Shown: piece by piece, positions 16,647-26,223 of the stretch | Layout of the letters: every line of letters starts with the position of its first letter | How positions within the stretch are numbered: position 1 is the first letter of the stretch | Assembly (NCBI RefSeq): GCF_019977735.1 | Contig: NZ_AP025018.1 | Location: 4,278,001-4,342,000, forward strand | From: Calothrix sp. PCC 7716 | GTDB lineage: Bacteria; Cyanobacteriota; Cyanobacteriia; Cyanobacteriales; Nostocaceae | Reading direction: 5' to 3' | Length of the DNA stretch: 64,000 bases | Made by a program: the position numbers and the translations under genes | Notes under the pieces: model-generated | The model's database searches: none | Seen by the model: only the letters and a program-made list of their open reading frames with translations | What the model was told of the DNA's origin: nothing

Positions 16647-18227
16647 ATGGCAAACCAACTCGCAGCAAACAAACCCAATTCTCCTACCGAAGTCCCCTTG
16701 AGAACCTGGATAGGAGTAATAGCGAGCATGTTGGGAGCATTCATGGCAGTACTCGATATCCCAATTACCAACGCATCCCTACAAGAAATACAAGCGAGTT
16801 TAGGAGCATCATTAGACGAACATTCTTGGATTTCCACATCATATTTAGTTGCCGCAATTGTTGTTATTCCTTTAACTGGGTGGTTATCGCGCATTTTTAC
16901 ACTGCGAAGATATTTATTAGTTAACACAGCTTTATTTATACTCTTTTCTGTATGCTGTGCTTTTGCGTGGGATTTAAATTCAATGATATTATTGCGCGCT
17001 TTGCAGGGTCTTACCGGAGGTGTGTTAATACCTAGTGCCATGACAGTTGTACTAACTACTTTACCAGCTTCTAAGCAATCTGTTGGATTAGCAGCATTCG
17101 GGATAACAGCCGTATTTGCACCTTCAATTAGTCCAACTTTAGGAGCTTGGTTAACTGAAAATCTGAGTTGGCACTATAGTTTTTATATTAATATCTTTCC
17201 CGGCGCCTTAATGCTTGCTGGGGTTTGGTATGGAATTTATCAGCCAAAACCTCAGTATGAATTATTAAAACAAGGTGACTGGTTTGGAATTGCTTCAATG
17301 GCAATTGGTTTAGGTTGTTTACAAATTGTTTTAGAAGAAGGTAGTCGTAAAGATTGGTTTAGTTCGCAATTGATTTTATATTTAACAATCATTGCTGTTA
17401 TATTCTTAGCATTATTTTTTGCCATTGAATTAACGCGCAAACAACCATTTATTAACTTACGATTATTGAAGAATAGAAACTTTGGTTTAGCAAGTATCGT
17501 TAATGTTTCTCTTGGCTTTGGCTTATACGGTTCTATATATATATTATCTTTATACCTTGCTCAAATCCAGAAATATAATGCTCTACAAATCGGTCAAGTC
17601 TTAATTTGGGCAGGTGTACCGCAGCTATTTATTATTCCATTTATCCCCAAACTCATGCAGCGTATCGATATACGCTTTATGGTTGCGCTTGGAGTCGCTT
17701 TATTTTCAGTTAGCGCTTTTATGAACGCGCGCTTAACTTATCAAACAGGATACGACCAATTAATCTGGTTACAGCTAGTTAGAGCAATGGGACAACCATT
17801 AATTATGGTACCATTAACTTCAATTGCCACAGCAGCTTTAACCCCAAAAGATGCAGGTTCAGCGAGTGGTTTATTTAACATGATGCGTAACTTAGGTGGT
17901 TCAATAGGTATTGCTGCGTTAGCAACTTTATTAACAAACCGCGAACAATTCCACTCAAATCGACTTAGTGATTCTGTCTCGTTATATAATTCACAAACCC
18001 AAGAAAGAATCAATCAACTTACGCAATTTTTTACTAGTCGCGGCGCCGATTTAAGTACAGCCCAAGACCAAGCAATCAAAGCCATCGACAATCTAGTTCG
18101 TCGTGAAGCATTTGTAATGGCTTTCAATGACTGCTTCTATTTTATTGGTATCGCTTTATTAGTTAGCGGTATTGCTATTTTATTCTTTAAGAAAGTTAAA
18201 GCAACAGGTGGCGCCGTTGGACATTAA
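16647..18227 (+). CDS. DHA2-family MFS drug transporter (EmrB/QacA-like)
   Basis: A 526-residue protein with about 14 membrane helices. The DHA2 signature LDIPITNASLQEIQASLG is near residue 36 (motif D1), LLRALQGLTGGVLIPSAM holds motif B, and FAPSISPTLGAWLTE motif C. The family exports hydrophobic drugs or natural products by proton antiport, often with an HlyD/EmrA partner, which is absent here. The long periplasmic loop near 430-480 is usual for EmrB. Likely in an operon with the upstream MFS gene. Confidence 0.9.
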   Translation: MANQLAANKPNSPTEVPLRTWIGVIASMLGAFMAVLDIPITNASLQEIQASLGASLDEHSWISTSYLVAAIVVIPLTGWLSRIFTLRRYLLVNTALFILFSVCCAFAWDLNSMILLRALQGLTGGVLIPSAMTVVLTTLPASKQSVGLAAFGITAVFAPSISPTLGAWLTENLSWHYSFYINIFPGALMLAGVWYGIYQPKPQYELLKQGDWFGIASMAIGLGCLQIVLEEGSRKDWFSSQLILYLTIIAVIFLALFFAIELTRKQPFINLRLLKNRNFGLASIVNVSLGFGLYGSIYILSLYLAQIQKYNALQIGQVLIWAGVPQLFIIPFIPKLMQRIDIRFMVALGVALFSVSAFMNARLTYQTGYDQLIWLQLVRAMGQPLIMVPLTSIATAALTPKDAGSASGLFNMMRNLGGSIGIAALATLLTNREQFHSNRLSDSVSLYNSQTQERINQLTQFFTSRGADLSTAQDQAIKAIDNLVRREAFVMAFNDCFYFIGIALLVSGIAILFFKKVKATGGAVGH

Positions 18228-18244
18228 ATCACAATGTGCAATAA

Positions 18245-18270
18245 TGTGGAACAGGCATCCTGCCTGTTTT
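18245..18270. repeat. GGCATCC-type palindrome
   Basis: GTGGAACAGGCATCCTGCCTGTTT, a hairpin of the family seen at 5112 and elsewhere, 18 bp after the DHA2 gene stop. It could act as terminator. Confidence 0.7.
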
Positions 18271-18335
18271 ATAAATATAAAGTAAAATTTGCAATTAATA
18301 TTAGAATAATAAAAACTAGTTTATATACACTACCT

Positions 18336-19193
18336 ATGGCAACCCAACTTCGTGAAGCCAAATCTTCAACTGGACTGGTAATAACTTGGGAAGCGTTGCC
18401 CGACGATTATCAGTTGGAGGATGAACCAGTGGAGAGTACAGGTCACCCACTTGTGGCTGGTGCCTTACGTGAGAGTTTAGAAATTTATGGTTTAATTTTA
18501 GCACAGATGCTAATAGCCTCTAACTTTGCTTTGTGTGCAAATGTAAACGGGCAACCAGTTGTAAAGGCGCCTGACTGGCTATACGTTCCATCAGTTAACG
18601 AGATTCTAAGCGACCGTAAAAGCTACACACCTAACTTAGAAGGTGATGTACCTGCGATTGTAATGGAATTTTTATCAGACAAGGATGGCGAAGAATATTC
18701 GGTCAAACGAACTCACCCACCAGGGAAATGGTTCTTTTACGAACAAATTTTACAAGTCCCTATTTATGTGATTTTTGACCAAGATGGGGGTTTATTAGAA
18801 TTTTATCGTCTTGAAAACGGGCACTACGAGCTAAAACAACCCGATGAGAATGGGCGCCATTGGATTGACTCATTAAATCTATTTTTGGGAACTTGGCAAG
18901 GAACAAAAGAACAGAGAACAGGTTACTGGTTACGCTGGTGGGACGCAGACGGTAATTTATTACTGTGGGCTGTTGAACGAGTTGAACTCGAAAATCAGTG
19001 TGCTGAACAAGAACGTTTACGTGCCGAACAAGAAAGCCAACGTGCCGAACAGGAACGTTTACGTGCTGAACAAGAAAGCCAGCGTGCCGAACAGGAACAT
19101 TTACGTGCCGAACAGGAACGTCAGCAAAAAGAACGACTTATAGCTTATTTGTTATCTCAAGGCATTGACCCCAATAATTTGCCCCCTGAATAA
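18336..19193 (+). CDS. Uma2 family nuclease-like protein with coiled-coil tail
   Basis: About 285 residues from the ATG at 18336; the frame is open further upstream but passes through a repeat. The Uma2 (DUF820) PD-(D/E)XK-like core is visible as VKAPDWLYVP, PAIVMEFLSDKDGEEY and GKWFFYEQILQVPIYVIFD. The C-terminal ~70 residues are a coiled coil of near-perfect 14-residue units (AEQERLRAEQESQR), encoded by 42-bp tandem DNA repeats around 19004-19130 whose copy number may vary. Uma2 proteins are very numerous in cyanobacteria and their role is unknown. Confidence 0.85.
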   Translation: MATQLREAKSSTGLVITWEALPDDYQLEDEPVESTGHPLVAGALRESLEIYGLILAQMLIASNFALCANVNGQPVVKAPDWLYVPSVNEILSDRKSYTPNLEGDVPAIVMEFLSDKDGEEYSVKRTHPPGKWFFYEQILQVPIYVIFDQDGGLLEFYRLENGHYELKQPDENGRHWIDSLNLFLGTWQGTKEQRTGYWLRWWDADGNLLLWAVERVELENQCAEQERLRAEQESQRAEQERLRAEQESQRAEQEHLRAEQERQQKERLIAYLLSQGIDPNNLPPE

Positions 19194-19242
19194 CATATTT
19201 AGTAGTAGTTCATGTCATTAAATTTGCTTGGTTGACAGTAAA

Positions 19243-19270
19243 AAGGGGGTTGTATGATATACATCCCCTT
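19243..19270. terminator. Hairpin AAGGGG...CCCCTT
   Basis: AAGGGGGTTGTATGATATACATCCCCTT, 50 bp after the Uma2 stop. Internal complement GTATGATATAC extends the stem. Likely terminator. From 19271 to 19496 there is only AT-rich sequence with no gene. Confidence 0.5.
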
Positions 19271-19496
19271 ATAAGGTGCAATATTAAAGTAATATTTATT
19301 ACGGAGAGTGTGGTTGAATTTGATACTATTATATACAGCGTGCGCTGGTAATTACGGAAACAATCAAAAATATTTTTAGGTAATTAAAACTCTATACTTA
19401 GTGCTTATATACTACAAGTCTCCAATCAAAATTATTTAAATGATTTGGGAAGTTTGTTGTAATATTTTATGAGTATATTGTTTATTTAAGATTACA

Positions 19497-19832
19497 ATGC
19501 CGTTAAAAATTATTGATAACTTTGACAGCAGCTTTTCATTAGAACCAGATGCAAAGCTAGTACTATTTGAACTACTAAAAAATGAAAGCTTTTTGAGTCA
19601 AATATCTAGTGCAATTGCAGATAAATTAAATGGCAATCGCGTCGAATTTACAGAACTATTATTCCAACCCGTTCCCTATACCACAGCTACACCCAAGGGA
19701 ATGCCTGCGGAATTTGAAAAGTATCATAATTCTGATAATCATTTTATTATTAATGTACCACCCAATTTTATGTTCAAAGCAAAAATATCTAAGCCTAGCC
19801 GTCTTTGTGCTATATATCGAGTAAATACTTAG
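19497..19832 (+). CDS. Hypothetical protein
   Basis: A 111-residue protein with no recognised domain. The N-terminal half is helical and acidic (LEPDAKLVLFELLKNESFLSQISSAIADKL), the C-terminal half is strand-like (FIINVPPNFMFKAKIS) and basic at the end. It starts with ATG and ends in TAG; the AT content is like its surroundings. It has no operon partner; the convergent aldo/keto reductase lies 77 bp downstream. Real gene likely but not certain. Confidence 0.5.
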   Translation: MPLKIIDNFDSSFSLEPDAKLVLFELLKNESFLSQISSAIADKLNGNRVEFTELLFQPVPYTTATPKGMPAEFEKYHNSDNHFIINVPPNFMFKAKISKPSRLCAIYRVNT

Positions 19833-19872
19833 ACTTAGACTTAGTGGGTGTTTAATTGAACTCTCATTATTT

Positions 19873-19905
19873 GAGGCGGGCAAGGATGCCCACCCCACAA
19901 GACAA
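19873..19905. repeat. GGCAAGGATGCC-type palindrome between convergent genes
   Basis: GAGGCGGGCAAGGATGCCCACCCC then ACAAGACA; same family as 5112-5142. Placed between convergent stops at 19832 and 19910. Confidence 0.7.
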
Positions 19906-19909
19906 CCAA

Positions 19910-20869
19910 TCAAGCTGCTGTTGCATGAAGTAAGGCAGGCGCCAGCACTTCGTCAATCTTTCTTAACACATCATCGTTCAACTTTACATTTGATGCAGCC
20001 GCGTTATCTGCAACTTGTTCAGGACGACTGGCGCCAATAATAGTAGAAGATACTCGCTCGTCTTTTAATACCCATGCTAAAGCTAGTTGAGCCATCGAAA
20101 TATTTAAGCTTTGAGCAATAGGCTTAAGATTTTGAACTGCACTAAGTACTCGGTCGGATGTTATGTCACCCATGAAAGCATTCATTTGGCTATTTGCCGC
20201 ACGAGAATCTGATGGTGGTTTTTGTCCAGGTTGATATTTACCTGTGAGAACTCCTTGAGCAAGTGGTGACCATACTATTTGACTTATACCATTTGCTGCA
20301 CATAATGGAAAAACTTCAGCTTCTGGTTTACGCCACAGCATAGAATATTGCGGTTGACTTGATACAAATTGCTCCATGTTTGTCATATTTAATGCCGCTT
20401 GTATCTGTGCGGGGTTCCACTCGCTGAACCCAATGTAGCGAGCTTTGCCTTGTCTTACAACATTGGTCAACGCTTCCATTGTTTCTTCTAACGGGGTATT
20501 CACATCGTAACGATGACACTGGTACAAATCTACGTAATCTGTGCGTAATCTTTGTAATGATGCATCGATTTGTTTATAGATTTGGGCAGCAGATAATCCT
20601 TGGTCAGTAGGAGACATGGGGAAATATACTTTGGTGGCTAAAACATAGGATTTGCGGTCAATACCCTGTAAAACTTCACCCAAAAGTGATTCTGCGGCGC
20701 CTCGACCATATACATTTGCGGTGTCAATAAAATTAATACCAACATCAAAAGCTTTGTGAATGCAAGCTTCTGCCTGTTGCCGCTCAACACCACCTCCGTA
20801 AGTCAACCATGACCCTAAACTAATTTCCGAAACATTAAGATCACTATTACCAAGTCGTCGATACTTCAT
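19910..20869 (-). CDS. Aldo/keto reductase
   Basis: A 319-residue NADPH-dependent TIM-barrel oxidoreductase of the AKR family, close to the Kv-beta/YghZ-type group. The catalytic tetrad is visible: FIDTANVYG (Asp, Tyr), LATKVYF (Lys) and LYQCHRYD (His). The C-terminal IIGASRPEQVADN is the NADP-binding motif. Cytosolic, probably reducing reactive carbonyls; the physiological substrate is unknown. Start ATG at 20869 gives the usual MKYRRLGNSDLNVS. Confidence 0.93.
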   Translation of the reverse strand: MKYRRLGNSDLNVSEISLGSWLTYGGGVERQQAEACIHKAFDVGINFIDTANVYGRGAAESLLGEVLQGIDRKSYVLATKVYFPMSPTDQGLSAAQIYKQIDASLQRLRTDYVDLYQCHRYDVNTPLEETMEALTNVVRQGKARYIGFSEWNPAQIQAALNMTNMEQFVSSQPQYSMLWRKPEAEVFPLCAANGISQIVWSPLAQGVLTGKYQPGQKPPSDSRAANSQMNAFMGDITSDRVLSAVQNLKPIAQSLNISMAQLALAWVLKDERVSSTIIGASRPEQVADNAAASNVKLNDDVLRKIDEVLAPALLHATAA

Positions 20870-21349
20870 ATTGCGTTCTCCGTTTTAATACTCAATTCTT
20901 GTGGAACGGGCTTTTGATGCCCGTTTCAAGCTTACAGGCGGCATTGGATATTAGCATAATGTCAGTATTAAAAAATTCTTTAACTGCTGCAACATTTATT
21001 TTTAAAGATAAATATTATTTACTTGCTCTATCTAAAGATATATAAAATTATATTTCATTGATACTTGACTGTCTGCTTTCTTCCATAGTTAATTTTTTGT
21101 ATTCATTGATACTTCGATTTGAAATAATTCTTAATGTTTATTTAGGGTAACGAAAGGTTTGTGATTAATAATTTTGAACTGAACATATATGTATTTATAT
21201 ATTTTTTAAATCAAAAAATAAATCAATTTTTACAAAAGATTATGCATTGACTTATACGATTAAATGTAATGTTAATCTCTACCTTGTGGTGATGTTTTGG
21301 GAAACACAGTAGTGCAAAATGCCAAGTAACTTATAATCAAACGAAATTT
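20870..21349. other. Intergenic region with one repeat
   Basis: A divergent spacer. It holds a palindrome at 20898-20930 (CTTGTGGAACGGGC...GCCCGTTTCAAG) of the GGCATCC family, then ~400 bp of AT-rich sequence. I see no gene or RNA; it presumably holds the promoter for the 21350 gene. Confidence 0.7.
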
Positions 21350-21727
21350 ATGCACGAAATATCAGACGCTAACATACAGCTAGCACAGCTACATGCACTC
21401 ACCACATATAGACACGGTTTGCTAATTGTAGCTTTGGCTAAGTCTCTAAAAAGCGATGGCAACTTTTATATACAGGAATGTAGTCAACTTATTCAGCAGC
21501 ATGGTTTGCTTGTACAAATGTACGCACGAAAATCATTAACTTATGCAGAAAAGCTATCGGTATGCAGTTGTTACTCAACAGAGTTATATGTTAAAGCTAT
21601 CAAAGCACGCTCCAAAGCAACTATCTTATACGCCAAAGCAGTAACTATTTACACACAAGTCGTTCAGGGTAAGCACAGCGCTGCTAAAATATTGTTGCAA
21701 CTGCCAAACATAGAAAATATATATTAG
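21350..21727 (+). CDS. Hypothetical helical protein
   Basis: A 125-residue, mostly helical cytosolic protein (HALTTYRHGLLIVALAKSL, then YVKAIKARSKATILYAKAVTIYTQVV). The Ala/Tyr-rich repeats of hydrophobic residues suggest a small helical bundle. No family recognised. A good hairpin follows 67 bp after the stop, supporting a single-gene transcript. Confidence 0.6.
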   Translation: MHEISDANIQLAQLHALTTYRHGLLIVALAKSLKSDGNFYIQECSQLIQQHGLLVQMYARKSLTYAEKLSVCSCYSTELYVKAIKARSKATILYAKAVTIYTQVVQGKHSAAKILLQLPNIENIY

Positions 21728-21794
21728 ATATTAAGGCACCTGTTACCCACTTCAAATAAGTTAACAGACCGCCGTATTTTTAAGCAAGGCTTGT

Positions 21795-21827
21795 GTAGAA
21801 AATCCTAATAATTTAAGGATTTTCTAC
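21795..21827. terminator. Perfect hairpin GTAGAAAATCC...GGATTTTCTAC
   Basis: An 11-bp perfect stem with an 11-base AT loop, downstream of the 21350-21727 gene. Terminator or 3' stabiliser; a T-rich but short tail follows. Confidence 0.6.
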
Positions 21828-21928
21828 TTCTATGGGTAGAGTGGATTTGAGCTAGCACTAATGATATATTGCATATCAGCAAATATTGCGAGTGCTATAG
21901 TCCTCAATTCTGAGATTGTGCCTTTAAA

Positions 21929-22897
21929 ATGAAGTTACTTAGGTTTCTCTTACTTGAAAACAATCTCCCAGATGCGGATGCAATTAAAGCCACCTTACTT
22001 GATGGCGCCATTGACTGTGAGTTGTTGAGAGTAGAAACCCGCTGTGAATTTGTTGCGGCACTTGAGAGCAATCAATTTGACCTAATTTTATCAGATTATA
22101 CGGCACCTGCTTTGGATGGACTCTCTGCTCTAGAAATTGCCCGCAACATTAGTCCTGATGTTCCATTTATTTTTGTCTCTAGCAGTTTAGACGAGGAGCT
22201 AGAAATTGCAGCGCTAAAAAGTGGCGCCACAGATTATATACTCAAGCAACGGTTAGGGCGATTAGTACCATGTGTAGTGCGGGCATTGCGCTCAACTCAA
22301 GAACCCAAGCAAGCCAAAGAGCTAGAACAGGTAAACGAGGAATTGAAATTAACCCTAGAAGAACTTCAAGTTGCTGAAGAAGAACTGCGTCAACAAAATG
22401 AAGAACTGGCTATTGCCCAAGAAGCTATCGTAATAGAAAAACAAAGGTATCAAGATTTATTCAACTTTGCACCAAGTGGCTACGTAGTTACTGATGCAGT
22501 TGGAAAGATTACTGAAGCAAATTGGCATATTGCTGCTTTAGTTGGTCGCGACCCCGGCTACTTGGTTGGTGTACCGTTGGCGGTTTATATTTCTAAGTCA
22601 GACTGTCGCGCTTTCAGAAATCTGTTTTATGATTTGCGGCACCAGCATCAGCTACAAACCGATGAACTTAGTTTAAAGCCTGTAAATAAAATCCCAATTC
22701 CTGTTGCAATTACTGCTATTGCCGTCCGCGATGAGAAAGGGCAGTTCGTTGGCGCCCGTTGTTCAATTCAAGATATCACCGAGCGCAAACGTGCGGAACT
22801 TAATGCTCAATTTCTTGACAAGATTAGTCAAGATTTAGTGATTGTAACTAATATAGAGGAAATTGTGCAATTAGTGGGTGGGCAAACGGCTTTGTGA
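21929..22897 (+). CDS. Hybrid sensor kinase, N-terminal part (REC-like, PAS, broken GAF)
   Basis: Encodes 322 residues of what was one long sensor protein continuing in the next frame. Residues ~4-125 are a receiver-like domain in which the usual Asp-Asp pocket reads ENN, while the phospho-acceptor region ILSDYTAP and the Lys of DYILK remain. Residues ~130-175 are a coiled coil and ~176-290 a PAS domain (FNFAPSGYVVTDAVGKITEAN, ending IQDITERKRAE). A GAF domain begins near 295 and is cut at EEIVQLVG by a frameshift. GTGG is duplicated in tandem at 22874-22881; removing four bases restores LVGKRLCDYL. Confidence 0.85.
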   Translation: MKLLRFLLLENNLPDADAIKATLLDGAIDCELLRVETRCEFVAALESNQFDLILSDYTAPALDGLSALEIARNISPDVPFIFVSSSLDEELEIAALKSGATDYILKQRLGRLVPCVVRALRSTQEPKQAKELEQVNEELKLTLEELQVAEEELRQQNEELAIAQEAIVIEKQRYQDLFNFAPSGYVVTDAVGKITEANWHIAALVGRDPGYLVGVPLAVYISKSDCRAFRNLFYDLRHQHQLQTDELSLKPVNKIPIPVAITAIAVRDEKGQFVGARCSIQDITERKRAELNAQFLDKISQDLVIVTNIEEIVQLVGGQTAL

Positions 22898-24854
22898 TTA
22901 TCTCAAAATTTCAAGCTGTATCTTTACCCAAATCAACTTAGCGGCAGACCAAGCGGTAAATGAATATAATTGGCATCAAGATGATATGCCTAGCTTGGTT
23001 GGGGTTTATCGCATCTCAGAGTATGTCTCCGCCAAATTTTTACAAGATGCTAAAGCCGGAAAACCAGTTGTTGTAAGAAATGTAAATACTGACGCGCGTA
23101 TTGTTGACCCGCAACGCTTCCACAAGCTTGACATTGGCGCCGAACTCAATATCCCGTTAATTATAGACGGAGAATGGAAATTTTCATTCACTGTCTTTCA
23201 TTCACAGCCTTATAATTGGCGCGAAGACGAAATTAAATTGATGCAGGAATTAGCGAACCGCATCTTTCAGAAATTGGAACGCACGCGCGTTGAAGCAGCT
23301 TTGCGCCATAGTGAATCTCGTTTCCGCCTTATGGTTGAAAGTGCTAAAGAATACGCTATTTTCACCCTCGACCTTAACAACATCATTTCTAGTTGGAATT
23401 CCGGCGCCGAGAGGCTTTTGGGTTACACAGAAACAGAAGCTGTAGGCTGTAGCGGTAAGATGATTTTTACACCAGAAGACAAGGAGCTACAAAAACCTGA
23501 GCAGGAAATAAAACTTGCCTTAACTCTTGGACGTGCGGAAAATGAACGTTGGCATGTACGCTCTGATGGCAGTCGCTTTTGGGGAAGTGGTTTAATGATG
23601 CCGTTGCTTTCAGAAACGGGCAATGTACAGGGATTTGTCAAAATTATGCAGGACAAAACCACGCAACGGCAAGCTCATGAACAAATCCAGCAACAAGCCG
23701 AGCAATTAAAACAAGCCAATCGAATTAAAGATGAGTTTCTAGCAGTATTATCCCATGAATTACGGTCGCCTCTAAACCCCATCTTAGGTTGGTCAAAAAT
23801 ACTTCAAACGGGCAAGCTAGATAAAGCGAAAACTGCTCAAGGCTTGGCTACTATTGAACGCAACGCCAAATTACAATCGGAACTAATCGAAGATTTACTT
23901 GATGTCTCCCGAATTCTACAAGGCAAACTCGCCCTTAATGTTCGCCCAGTTGATTTGGCGCCTATCATTCAAGCGGCAATGGAAACAGTACAGCTAGCAG
24001 CACAAGCTAAATCAATCCAAATACACACAAACCTTGAACCAAATGTAGGACAAGTATCAGGTGATGCGAATCGATTACAGCAAATAGTTTGGAATCTTCT
24101 CTCTAACGCCGTTAAGTTCACTTCACAAGGGGGGCAAGTTAATATTGAATTAAGGCGCCGCCCCCTAAATAATACAGTTAATACAGCTAATACAGCCCAA
24201 ATTATTGTCAGCGATAATGGTATTGGTATAAAACCCGAATTTATTCTCCATGTATTTGACTACTTCCGCCAAGAAGATGGTTCTACAACTCGAAGGTTTG
24301 GTGGACTAGGTTTGGGATTAGCAATTGTCCGTCACTTAATCGAACTACATGGTGGAACCGTTAGTGTAGAAAGTCCAGGTGAAGGGCAAGGGTCAACCTT
24401 TACTGTAACATTGCCACTTATTCCAAATTCCACAGAAACAAACACTGATAATAAACTGCCTGAATCATCCTTTAATTTAGAAGGTATTAAAGTTTTACTT
24501 GTTGATGATGATAGCGATACACGCGAATTTATCACCTTCATGCTATCTATGTATGGAGCTTCGGTAACAGCCGTTGATAGTGGCGCCAAAGCTCTCGCGA
24601 CTTTAGCCCAATATAAACCAGATATATTAGTAAGTGATATCGGGATGCCAGACATAGATGGTTATATGCTGATACTGCAATTAAGAACTTTGGCGCCAGA
24701 ACAAGGTGGACTTTTACCCGCTATTGCCCTAACTGCCTTTGCCGGAGAAATAAATCAGCAACAAGCTCTTAAAGCCGGATTTCAACGACATATATCCAAG
24801 CCACTTGAACCAGTAACCTTAATTACGGCAATTGCAGAGTTAATTGGCACCTAA
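22878..24854 (+). CDS. Hybrid histidine kinase, C-terminal part (GAF, PAS, HK, REC)
   Basis: Continues the preceding gene in another frame; its own start would be GTG at 22878 within the duplicated GTGG. It holds most of a GAF domain (CDYLKISSCIFTQINL), a PAS domain near residues 150-270, a HisKA dimerisation domain with phospho-His in VLSHELRSPLNPILG, HATPase with NAVKFTSQGG, DNGIGI and FGGLGLGLAI, and a canonical receiver (LLVDDDSDTREF, VSDIGMPDID, HISKPLEP). The catalytic half could be active if it is translated alone, but without the sensor input. Confidence 0.85.
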   Translation: MGKRLCDYLKISSCIFTQINLAADQAVNEYNWHQDDMPSLVGVYRISEYVSAKFLQDAKAGKPVVVRNVNTDARIVDPQRFHKLDIGAELNIPLIIDGEWKFSFTVFHSQPYNWREDEIKLMQELANRIFQKLERTRVEAALRHSESRFRLMVESAKEYAIFTLDLNNIISSWNSGAERLLGYTETEAVGCSGKMIFTPEDKELQKPEQEIKLALTLGRAENERWHVRSDGSRFWGSGLMMPLLSETGNVQGFVKIMQDKTTQRQAHEQIQQQAEQLKQANRIKDEFLAVLSHELRSPLNPILGWSKILQTGKLDKAKTAQGLATIERNAKLQSELIEDLLDVSRILQGKLALNVRPVDLAPIIQAAMETVQLAAQAKSIQIHTNLEPNVGQVSGDANRLQQIVWNLLSNAVKFTSQGGQVNIELRRRPLNNTVNTANTAQIIVSDNGIGIKPEFILHVFDYFRQEDGSTTRRFGGLGLGLAIVRHLIELHGGTVSVESPGEGQGSTFTVTLPLIPNSTETNTDNKLPESSFNLEGIKVLLVDDDSDTREFITFMLSMYGASVTAVDSGAKALATLAQYKPDILVSDIGMPDIDGYMLILQLRTLAPEQGGLLPAIALTAFAGEINQQQALKAGFQRHISKPLEPVTLITAIAELIGT

Positions 24855-24938
24855 ATTATACTCACGACACTAATTAACTCATACTTGGGAAAGATGCTAA
24901 TAACGAGTTATGTTCATAAGTTTGTAATTGAACTCAAG

Positions 24939-25385
24939 ATGAATAGAACAATGGTACTTTACAAGATTGGTGATTTTGATGCAGATGACCGTAACAATAT
25001 CGAAGGAATGAGTGTTTATACTCAGGCAAGTTCAGAAGAAATTGGTACAGTTAGTAATGCATTGGTAGATGACCAAGGAAAGTTCCGTTATCTTATTGTT
25101 AATATGGGTTTCTGGGTTTTTGGTAAAAAAGTATTGCTGCCTATAAGTCGTGGCAGAATTGATTTTTATAACCAATGTGTGTATGTTACGATGACAAAGC
25201 GAGAAGCAGAAGATTTACCTGAATATGAAGAAGGTATGACGCTTGATGTCAACTATGAAGAGCGGTTGCGTAGATCATTTCTGCTAGCATCTCTTGGCGC
25301 CACTGCGGCAGCTGTTGCTTCTGCTGCTCCTATTTATGACCGTGGTACTTACAACTACACTCAAGATACAGACTTATATAAATAA
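24939..25385 (+). CDS. PRC-barrel domain protein
   Basis: About 148 residues from the ATG at 24939, which gives the usual MNRTMVLYKIGDFDADDR start; upstream codons are in frame but not conserved-looking. The PRC-barrel core is VYTQASSEEIGTVSNALVDDQGKFRYLIVNMGFWVFGKKVLLPI. The C-terminal third has an Ala-rich hydrophobic stretch (ASLGATAAAVASAAP). PRC-barrels bind RNA or protein partners; these cyanobacterial versions are often stress-related. Role unknown. Confidence 0.8.
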   Translation: MNRTMVLYKIGDFDADDRNNIEGMSVYTQASSEEIGTVSNALVDDQGKFRYLIVNMGFWVFGKKVLLPISRGRIDFYNQCVYVTMTKREAEDLPEYEEGMTLDVNYEERLRRSFLLASLGATAAAVASAAPIYDRGTYNYTQDTDLYK

Positions 25386-25827
25386 TGTTGGTACGCATGA
25401 CGTTTAAAAATTTCTCTATTAATACGTCAGATGTCTGTATTTGCATTGGTAACTCAAAACGCAATCCGATATGATAAAACTTTACTCATTGTATAGGCTA
25501 ACTCTAAACCTTGCAATTACTTGTGTTTTGTAATACGAGATGCGTAAACTTACGTGTTTAAGTACTAAGCGCCTACATCAACGCAACGCCGGTGTTAATC
25601 TATTCATTTCTTGTTAAATTTTCTACTGATAGCAATTGTATTTTATGTATCAATAATTGCATACAGCTGTTTCCGGATGTTTGTCAAATATTGTAATAAA
25701 AGTTTATGCTTAATTGTATTGCTGTGATGGTAGGATAATATCAATGCAAAAGCGCACCGTACCTGCAAAGTCTGTGCGCTTCTGTAGAAACTAAATTTCA
25801 TTAGTCATTCTTAGGAGTCATTGTAAC
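25386..25827. other. Intergenic region with a hairpin
   Basis: AT-rich, no ORF. A hairpin AAGCGCAC...GTGCGCTT lies at 25750-25781, about 50 bp before the next start codon, with a good AGGAG ribosome site between. It may be a leader structure for the 25828 gene. Confidence 0.5.
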
Positions 25828-26199
25828 ATGGATGCCTTGCTAACAGATCAATTTGCTCAAAATTATTTATTCAGTGGCTATAACTCCGATGCAGTAATGG
25901 ATGTGGAAAGCATACGCGCGCTTTTAGGTTTGGCGACAGGCGCCTTATTGGCGGCAGGTGAGTCATTCAAACAATATAAAGAGGACTTGGGCAAAAATTT
26001 CAATGGTTGGGTATATAGGAATGATTTTGTACTAAGCGATGCAAATAAACTAATAAAACTGTTTGATTATTTTGGGGATAGTTTTGATGAGTTGAGTAGT
26101 GTAAATGTACTTGAGTTATTAAAATTGTTGATGCCAAGTCAGCGTGTTTCGAGAGCAGTATTAGCAGATGCAGTGGATGAGGTGCGCGCGGGAAAGTAA
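25828..26199 (+). CDS. Hypothetical protein
   Basis: A 123-residue protein with an AGGAG ribosome site 11 bp before its ATG. It has a short Gly/Ala-rich hydrophobic segment (LLGLATGALLAAG) followed by helical, acidic sequence (FDYFGDSFDELSSVNVLELLKLL). No known family seen. It ends 24 bp before the convergent small ribbon-helix-helix gene. It may be unrelated to the TnpB locus that follows. Confidence 0.6.
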   Translation: MDALLTDQFAQNYLFSGYNSDAVMDVESIRALLGLATGALLAAGESFKQYKEDLGKNFNGWVYRNDFVLSDANKLIKLFDYFGDSFDELSSVNVLELLKLLMPSQRVSRAVLADAVDEVRAGK

Positions 26200-26223
26200 C
26201 TGTAATTTAATTTGTGGAAATAA

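Noticed and set aside
22878-22897. Programmed ribosomal frameshift in the hybrid kinase
   Set aside because: There is no clear slippery heptamer or downstream structure; a simple tandem GTGG duplication explains the frame change better.
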